Assembly: GCF_023243045.1 (NCBI RefSeq)
Contig: NZ_JALKFX010000022.1
Coordinates: forward strand, 1-36,526
Direction: 5' to 3'
Length of the DNA stretch: 36,526 bases
Origin: Frankia sp. AgB32
GTDB lineage: Bacteria > Actinomycetota > Actinomycetes > Frankiales > Frankiaceae
The position numbers and the translations under genes were made by a program. Below are positions 32,097 to 36,526 of this stretch, one piece after another; the stretch's first letter is position 1; every line of letters begins with the position of its first letter. A model generated the notes under the pieces. That model did not search any database, was not told the DNA's origin, and saw nothing but the letters and a program-made list of their open reading frames with translations.

Positions 32097-32431
32097 GCGC
32101 CGCCGGCCAACCTGGCTTGGCGATCAGCAATGGCGGGTATAGATCGGATTCCGCTGGAACCGCGGACAGCCGGGAACAGGTCACCCCGGTATCGGACAGA
32201 CCGGAGGTGCTCGGCCGGTCGTGGAGGTGGTGCGCTGATGGCACGAACAGGGCTCGACACCGCTCTCCACTGTCGCGGGTCGGCCCGCCACGGAACGCTG
32301 CTGCGGCGACCGTTACCGCAGATGGTCACTGGCGGAAAGTGATGCCGCCCGGAAACGCCTGACGAGCGGCATAGAATTAACAGTATCGAAACCGATCGTT
32401 AATTACAGTTGAACACGCCCGCTGCACCGTG
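32097..32431. promoter_or_regulatory. Intergenic region with AT-rich promoter and AATTAAC-N16-GTTAATT palindrome
   Basis: The first 240 bases show no gene. At 32372-32377 TAGAAT is a good -10 box; AATTAAC (32375-32381) and GTTAATT (32398-32404) form a perfect 7-bp palindrome with a 16-base spacer that itself contains TATCG-AAAC-CGATC. This is strikingly AT-rich for this genome and probably an operator for the small gene downstream. Confidence 0.5.
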
Positions 32432-32695
32432 ATGGAACGCACGTCCGATTCGGTTACGAGCCATCAGGGCGTCGGACCGATCCAGACGACGAACCGGCAG
32501 GTGATGGACGCCATGGAAGCAATCGTCAAGATAGCAGCGTCAATCGACGAGATTCCCACCGTCGAGGAGACGGACGCGATGCTGGACGAGCTGCGGCGGC
32601 TCCCCCGGAATCCGTCGACGGTCAAGATGATTGACGATCTGCTCGAGATCCGGACGCTACTCGGCGCGCCGCTCTCACGAACACGCGCCGAGTAG
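32432..32695 (+). CDS. Small unrecognised helical protein (87 aa)
   Basis: Start is uncertain: ATG 32432 has no ribosome binding site, and ATG 32504 and 32513 are alternatives that would give 63- and 60-residue forms. From about residue 25 the protein looks helical and regular: VMDAMEAIVKIAASIDEIPTVEETDAMLDELRRLP and STVKMIDDLLEIRTLLG. Base composition is less GC-rich than neighbouring genes. I do not recognise the family. It lies behind the AT-rich palindrome and ends 19 bases before the convergent CsbD-like gene, so it may be a stress- or regulator-controlled small gene, or a spurious ORF. Confidence 0.5.
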   Translation: MERTSDSVTSHQGVGPIQTTNRQVMDAMEAIVKIAASIDEIPTVEETDAMLDELRRLPRNPSTVKMIDDLLEIRTLLGAPLSRTRAE

Positions 32696-32714
32696 CGGGT
32701 TATCCGGTCAGCAA

Positions 32715-33044
32715 TTACTGCTGCGAGCCGAACGGCTGGCCCTGCTGACCCTGCTGGCCCTGACCCTGCTGGCCCTGCTGGCCCTGCTGGCCGCCACCGA
32801 AGCGCTCGCCACTGACGTCGCCCTGGTTCGCGCCCACGCCGACCAGCTCCTGCAGGCGGTTCTGGACGTAACGCTCGCTGTGGTGCGTCTTGTCCGCAAT
32901 GCGCGCGACAAGGTCGTTCACGCTGGTGGCCGAGTCGACATCCGCCGTGCTGACCTGACCGAACTGGTCAAGGATGCGGTAGCGGATCTGCCGCCAGTTC
33001 TGGCGAAGCTGCTGCTCGACCTGCCGCTCCTGCTGCTGGTCCAT
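32715..33044 (-). CDS. CsbD-like small protein with Gln/Gly-rich tail (109 aa)
   Basis: AGAGGAAGAG precedes the ATG. Residues 1-70 have the helical, acidic-basic pattern LRQNWRQIRYRILDQFGQVS, then DVDSATSVNDLVARIADKTHHSERYVQNRLQEL, which follows the layout of CsbD/YjbJ general-stress proteins (W..IR..I...WG.LT..D....D.LV.KI....), although the GKLTDDD core is altered. The last 35 residues are low-complexity QGQQGQ repeats. CsbD proteins are induced by stress; function unknown. The resemblance is by pattern only. Confidence 0.6.
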   Translation of the reverse strand: MDQQQERQVEQQLRQNWRQIRYRILDQFGQVSTADVDSATSVNDLVARIADKTHHSERYVQNRLQELVGVGANQGDVSGERFGGGQQGQQGQQGQGQQGQQGQPFGSQQ

Positions 33045-33452
33045 TCTTAACTCTTCCTCTCGCCGATTGACCTGCCTGCGCCGAGGGCGCGGCGCGAGGT
33101 TACCGCAGCCATCGAGGTCCCCGTCAAGCGCTGGCGCCAGCGCGGCACAAAAGGATTCCGTGCGCCAATCGGACAACAAACAAAACATGTTCCCATGGTC
33201 GCCGGCCAAGGGTGTCGAGGCAAGACTTACGGCCATTTCGGATCGACCGCAGAAGAAGCCGACATTCCAATCATCCGCAATTCTCGGGTGCCCACGAAAA
33301 GCGACCCCCAACCACATGTCGGTGAACGCCCGGCTTTCCGCGGACAGGCGGGTGGACACGGCGGTGCCGGCGCCAGCTGGGCGCCGGTACCGCCGTGCGC
33401 GGATACTCACCCGGTGCGCTCCTCCGCCCGCGGGCACCGAGCGAGCCGGTCG
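33045..33452. other. Intergenic region with hairpins; no gene seen
   Basis: It holds a perfect 16-base palindrome GCGCTGGCGCCAGCGC (33128-33143), an AT-richer segment (about 33150-33190, for example ACAACAAACAAAACATG) and the methyltransferase terminator at 33360-33394. Frames crossing it lack a start and domain resemblance, so the promoter of the CsbD-like gene is probably here. Confidence 0.55.
33360..33394 (-). terminator. 15-bp hairpin after the methyltransferase gene
   Basis: Arms 33360-33374 and 33380-33394 pair over 15 positions with one G-T wobble and a 5-base loop AGCTG, about 60 bases beyond the methyltransferase stop on its strand. Confidence 0.7.
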
Positions 33453-34226
33453 TCACTCCCGGCGAGCCACCAGGAACAGCCGACCCGAGCCGACGACAAA
33501 CGGTGTGCCGTCCGGGTCGCCGTGGCGGCTCAGGTCGACGAACCCGGCCTCGGCCAGCAGTGCACCGAGCTGGCCGCTGGTCCAGACGTGGTGCACCGCG
33601 GTCGCGTCGAGGCTCCGCGAGCCCTGGGCGAAGCGGTAGTGGCTGAGCAGCCGGCTGGTCGCGACGTCGTACTCGGTCGTCGACTCAACGGTGATGTCTC
33701 CGGTGTGCATCGTTCGCGGCGCGCTGGTGAATCCGGGCAGCACCGACTCGGCGGCGCCACCCACATCGATCACCAGCCCGCCGCCTGGGCGAACGGCGCG
33801 GCCGAGCGCGGCCACGAACGCCCGGGTGCCGGCCGGGTCGAGATAGCAGAAGCTGTTGCCCAGACACACGGCGGCGTCGAAGACACCAAGCGGCGCGAGG
33901 TCGCGCATGTCGCGGTGCTCGAAGGTCACCGCGGCCTGCCGGCTGGCCGCAGCCCGCCGCGCGTTGCCGATCGCTTCGGCGGACAGGTCGACCCCGGTGA
34001 CCTGGTAGCCGCGCGCGGCCAGCGCGAGGCTGTGCCGCCCGCTGTCGCACGGGACGTCGAGGATCCGCGAACCCGCCGCGAGGCCGAGCCGGGTCTCGAC
34101 GAACGCGACGTCGGCCGCGGTCCACTCCGGGGTCGCCGCGCGACGCCAGAACTCGTTCGGAAGACAGGTGAAGAAGTCCGCGTACCACGCGGACGGGATG
34201 TTCGTGCTCAACGCAGGTTGCTCCAT
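33453..34226 (-). CDS. Class I SAM-dependent methyltransferase (257 aa)
   Basis: A Rossmann fold is visible: SRILDVPCDSGRHSLALAARGY (motif I, with PCDSG where GCGTG is common), VTGVDLSAEAIGNAR (acidic end of strand 2), FEHRDMRDL, FDAAVCLGNSFCYLD (motif IV-like) and RPGGGLVIDV. Family is secure; the methyl acceptor is not known. It is divergent from the protein-kinase gene with a 321-base gap. Confidence 0.9.
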   Translation of the reverse strand: MEQPALSTNIPSAWYADFFTCLPNEFWRRAATPEWTAADVAFVETRLGLAAGSRILDVPCDSGRHSLALAARGYQVTGVDLSAEAIGNARRAAASRQAAVTFEHRDMRDLAPLGVFDAAVCLGNSFCYLDPAGTRAFVAALGRAVRPGGGLVIDVGGAAESVLPGFTSAPRTMHTGDITVESTTEYDVATSRLLSHYRFAQGSRSLDATAVHHVWTSGQLGALLAEAGFVDLSRHGDPDGTPFVVGSGRLFLVARRE

Positions 34227-34547
34227 GATCCCGATGGGATGTCACGTGGACTGGGAGAACTCGATGTCCAACGGGTCACCGGGAGAACAGAGCATGCGCG
34301 ACCAGCACCGTGGAGACCACGGTGCGAATCCTCACCGGCGACCCGGGACCAGGCCCGGGGCAGGCATTGGCATCCTCCGGAAGCGCGGCCGCCGGGAGCC
34401 CCCCGGCGGGATGTACCCACAACGTTAGGAGGTGCGGCGCCGGTCCCGCAACGCAATTTCGCGCCGTTCCTGCCCCGCCCCGAGGATTCGCGCCACCTCC
34501 GCCCGTATTCTCTGGACAAATCAATCCGGATCGGGAGGGCGGCGACG
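34227..34547. other. Divergent promoter region
   Basis: No gene is seen. It should contain the promoters of the methyltransferase and kinase genes; CATGCGCGACC and TAGGAGGTG (about 34427) are unremarkable motifs, and the kinase ribosome binding site is GGGAGGG (about 34533). Confidence 0.5.
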
Positions 34548-36350
34548 ATGCAGTCCCTACGTCCCCACGATCCGGAAATGATCGGCAACTACCGGCTGCT
34601 GCGGTGCCTTGGCACCGGCGGCATGGGCCGGGTGTATCTCGGCCGAAGCGCCGGCGGGCGGACCGTGGCCGTCAAGGTGATCCGCTCCGAGCTGACCGGC
34701 GATCCACGGTTCCGCGAACGGTTCCGGCGCGAGGTCGACGCCGCCCGCCGCGTCGGTGGGATGTGGACGGCGCCGGTGCTCGACGCCGACCCGGACGGCG
34801 AGCACCCGTGGCTGGTCACCGCGTTCGTCCCGGGGCCATCCCTGCAGGAGGCCATCCGCGAGCACGGCCCGCTGCCCACCGCGAGCGTACGGGCACTGGG
34901 CGCGGGGCTCGCCGAGGCCCTGATCGACGTGCACCGCGCGGGACTCGTCCACCGCGACCTCAAACCGTCCAACGTGCTGCTCAGCCTGGACGGGCCGAAG
35001 GTCATCGACTTCGGCATCTCGCGCGCGGTCGACGCGACCGCGCTGACGAACACCGGCGCGGCCGTGGGTTCCCCCGCGTACATGGCGCCCGAGCAGATCA
35101 GTTCCGGCGACGTCGGGCCGGCCAGCGACATCTTCGCCCTCGGCGCGGTGCTGACCCACGCCGTCACCGGCACGGGTCCGTTCCAGGCGCCGAGCGTCCC
35201 CGCGATGATGTACGCGGTCATGTCCCGGGAACCGGATCTGGCCGAGGTGCCCGCCGAGTTACGCGGACTGGTCACGGCCTGCCTGCGCAAGTCCCCCGCC
35301 GAGCGGCCCACGCCGCAGGCGGTGCTGGCCAGCCTGGGCGCGACCGACGGCGCGGCGGCGCTGATCGCGCCAGGCTGGCTGCCCCCGGCGCTGGTCACGG
35401 CGCTCAGCCGGCGCGCCGTGACGCTGCTGGACCTCGACGCCCCGCCACCGACGTCCCCGGCGCGGGCCGTCTCCGGGCCCGGACCCGGACCCGGGTGGAG
35501 TACGTACGATCCGGCGACCGCGGTGCCGACCTACGCTCCGGTGGCGGCGCCGCCCCCGAGTAGCCCTGGCCTCTCTGCCACCGGTCACCCGAGCGGCCCC
35601 GGTCACCCGACAGGTCCTGGCCAACCAACAGGTCCTGGCCAACCGTCAGGGACCGGTCCATCTCCGCATCCGCTGGCCTCGCCGGCACCGACCCCGCCGC
35701 CGCCGTCGGAGCGGCCGCCCAGATCCCGCCGGTCGCTGCCGCTCCCACCGCTCGCCGTGGGCGTGGGTGTGGTCGGCGTGGGCCTGGTGGTCCTGCTCGT
35801 CGTCCTGCTGTATCTCCTCAGTTCCGGGAACGGCCGGAATGACGCGCGCCCCCGCGTCACCTCGTCCGCCGCGAGCGGCGGCAGCACGACGGTGGAGACC
35901 GGCCCGGACGTCGGTGGTTCCGGGCCGACGACCGAGACCTCCACGCCTACGGCCGGTTCCGGCACGGACGGCGCGGTCCCGGCCAGCTACGTCGGGACCT
36001 GGCGAGGCACGATCACCACCGGCCGCGGCCTTACCGAAGCCGTCGTGGTGACCTTGCGCGACGGGCGCGTCGGCGACATCGTCGCGCATTCGGAGGTCAG
36101 CGTGGCCGGGCTGGAGAGCCTCAGCACCGAGCCGATCCGCTGCGTCGCCGACCTTCGGCTGGTCAGCACCGCCGACGGCGCGACCCTGGAGGACGTTCCG
36201 ACCGGCAGCCCCGATCCCACCCTCCTCGGCCTGCCGGTATGCACCCACGGCGGCCAGGTGTCGCTGCGCCTGCAGGGCGGGGGGATGCGGTACAGCTCTG
36301 ATGCCCCCGGCTCCGGCAACCCCGAGGGCATCCTCGTTCGCACCCCCTGA
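34548..36350 (+). CDS. Membrane-anchored Ser/Thr protein kinase (600 aa)
   Basis: The kinase domain spans about residues 14-270: glycine loop GTGGMGRVYLG, VAVKV with Lys43, HRDLKPSN with Asp137, DFGIS with Asp154, and APE. A Pro/Gly/Ser/Thr-rich linker (about 300-395, with GHPxGPG-type repeats) leads to one transmembrane helix (about 400-424) and a C-terminal extracellular domain of about 175 residues (TWRGTITTGRG ... LQGGGMRY), without PASTA repeats. Typical of actinobacterial receptor kinases; ligand and targets unknown. Codon 238 is TTA, one of the rare Leu codons. Start chosen for the GGGAGGG site; a longer frame upstream lacks support. Confidence 0.93.
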   Translation: MQSLRPHDPEMIGNYRLLRCLGTGGMGRVYLGRSAGGRTVAVKVIRSELTGDPRFRERFRREVDAARRVGGMWTAPVLDADPDGEHPWLVTAFVPGPSLQEAIREHGPLPTASVRALGAGLAEALIDVHRAGLVHRDLKPSNVLLSLDGPKVIDFGISRAVDATALTNTGAAVGSPAYMAPEQISSGDVGPASDIFALGAVLTHAVTGTGPFQAPSVPAMMYAVMSREPDLAEVPAELRGLVTACLRKSPAERPTPQAVLASLGATDGAAALIAPGWLPPALVTALSRRAVTLLDLDAPPPTSPARAVSGPGPGPGWSTYDPATAVPTYAPVAAPPPSSPGLSATGHPSGPGHPTGPGQPTGPGQPSGTGPSPHPLASPAPTPPPPSERPPRSRRSLPLPPLAVGVGVVGVGLVVLLVVLLYLLSSGNGRNDARPRVTSSAASGGSTTVETGPDVGGSGPTTETSTPTAGSGTDGAVPASYVGTWRGTITTGRGLTEAVVVTLRDGRVGDIVAHSEVSVAGLESLSTEPIRCVADLRLVSTADGATLEDVPTGSPDPTLLGLPVCTHGGQVSLRLQGGGMRYSSDAPGSGNPEGILVRTP

Positions 36351-36526
36351 TCATCTCCGGCGCCGGTTCCGGCGCCGGGGATCGGCGATCAGGGATCGGA
36401 TCGGGTCAGGGCGTGACGCCGGTGCCGGCGCGTTCCTCCCGGGTGGCCTGTCGGACGACGGCCGGCCGGTCGGCCGCGGCCCCCCCCCGCCCCCCGGGGG
36501 GCCGCGCCCCCGCGGGCGGACCCCCC
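36351..36526. other. Contig end with terminator and G/C-run artefact
   Basis: CCGGCGCCGG is directly repeated (36357-36366 and 36369-36378), each self-complementary, making a hairpin after the kinase stop that may terminate it. The last about 47 bases are C and G homopolymers like those at the left end and are probably artefact. Confidence 0.6.

Noticed and set aside
33195-34547. Upstream extension of the kinase frame
   Set aside because: The added part is opposite the methyltransferase gene, lacks domain resemblance, and the kinase domain and ribosome binding site fit the 34548 start.

Overview
The window is a very GC-rich actinobacterial sequence. Gene content and protein style (Pro/Ala/Gly-rich linkers, SRP RNA-dnaX-ybaB-recR block, lysC-asd pair, bacterial-type PEP carboxylase, cytochrome bd oxidase, BlaI/M56 pair, PASTA-less Ser/Thr kinase) suggest Frankia or a close relative; this is inference from protein resemblance, not a database result. 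Runs of G and C at both ends and at about 17.10-17.24 kb look like assembly or sequencing artefacts, so the window is probably a whole draft contig.

Region 1 (about 0.2-9.33 kb) is the right-hand part of an actinomycete integrative and conjugative element (AICE). It reads almost entirely rightward: small coupled ORFs, a DUF6284-like protein, a DUF2637-like membrane protein, a TraB/FtsK-type DNA translocase for conjugation, two small membrane proteins, a single-strand-binding protein, a primase-polymerase, a DUF3631 ATPase, an excisionase and a tyrosine integrase. The integrase lies next to the 3' end of a tRNA-Ser(GGA) gene, the presumed attachment site. The other end of the element (usually with regulators) lies outside the window. 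The element carries non-coding structure: a pair of near-identical long hairpins in front of traB and int with one compensatory base-pair change, a symmetric array of GGGACGGAT boxes inside the 3' end of the DUF3631 gene (origin candidate), and paired TGCTAGCGCTAGCA-type palindromes after traB.

Region 2 (9.33-20.3 kb) is chromosomal core: tRNA-Ser, SRP RNA, dnaX, ybaB/ebfC and recR (DNA replication and recombination), an unrecognised gene, a membrane protein, a TerD-alcohol dehydrogenase pair, and the aspartate pathway genes lysC and asd, followed by a cold-shock protein on the other strand.

Region 3 (20.3-29.1 kb) holds a leftward set (CYTH-CHAD protein, CPBP membrane protease, cytochrome bd oxidase cydAB) and a rightward BlaI-family repressor with an M56 membrane peptidase. 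The same operator-like palindrome, CTTCTAC-N5-GTAG, sits in front of cydA and over the promoter of the BlaI gene, predicting that the repressor controls both itself and the bd oxidase.

Region 4 (29.1-36.5 kb) carries ppc, a small unrecognised ORF behind an unusually AT-rich palindromic promoter region, a CsbD-like Gln-rich protein, a methyltransferase and a membrane-anchored Ser/Thr protein kinase.
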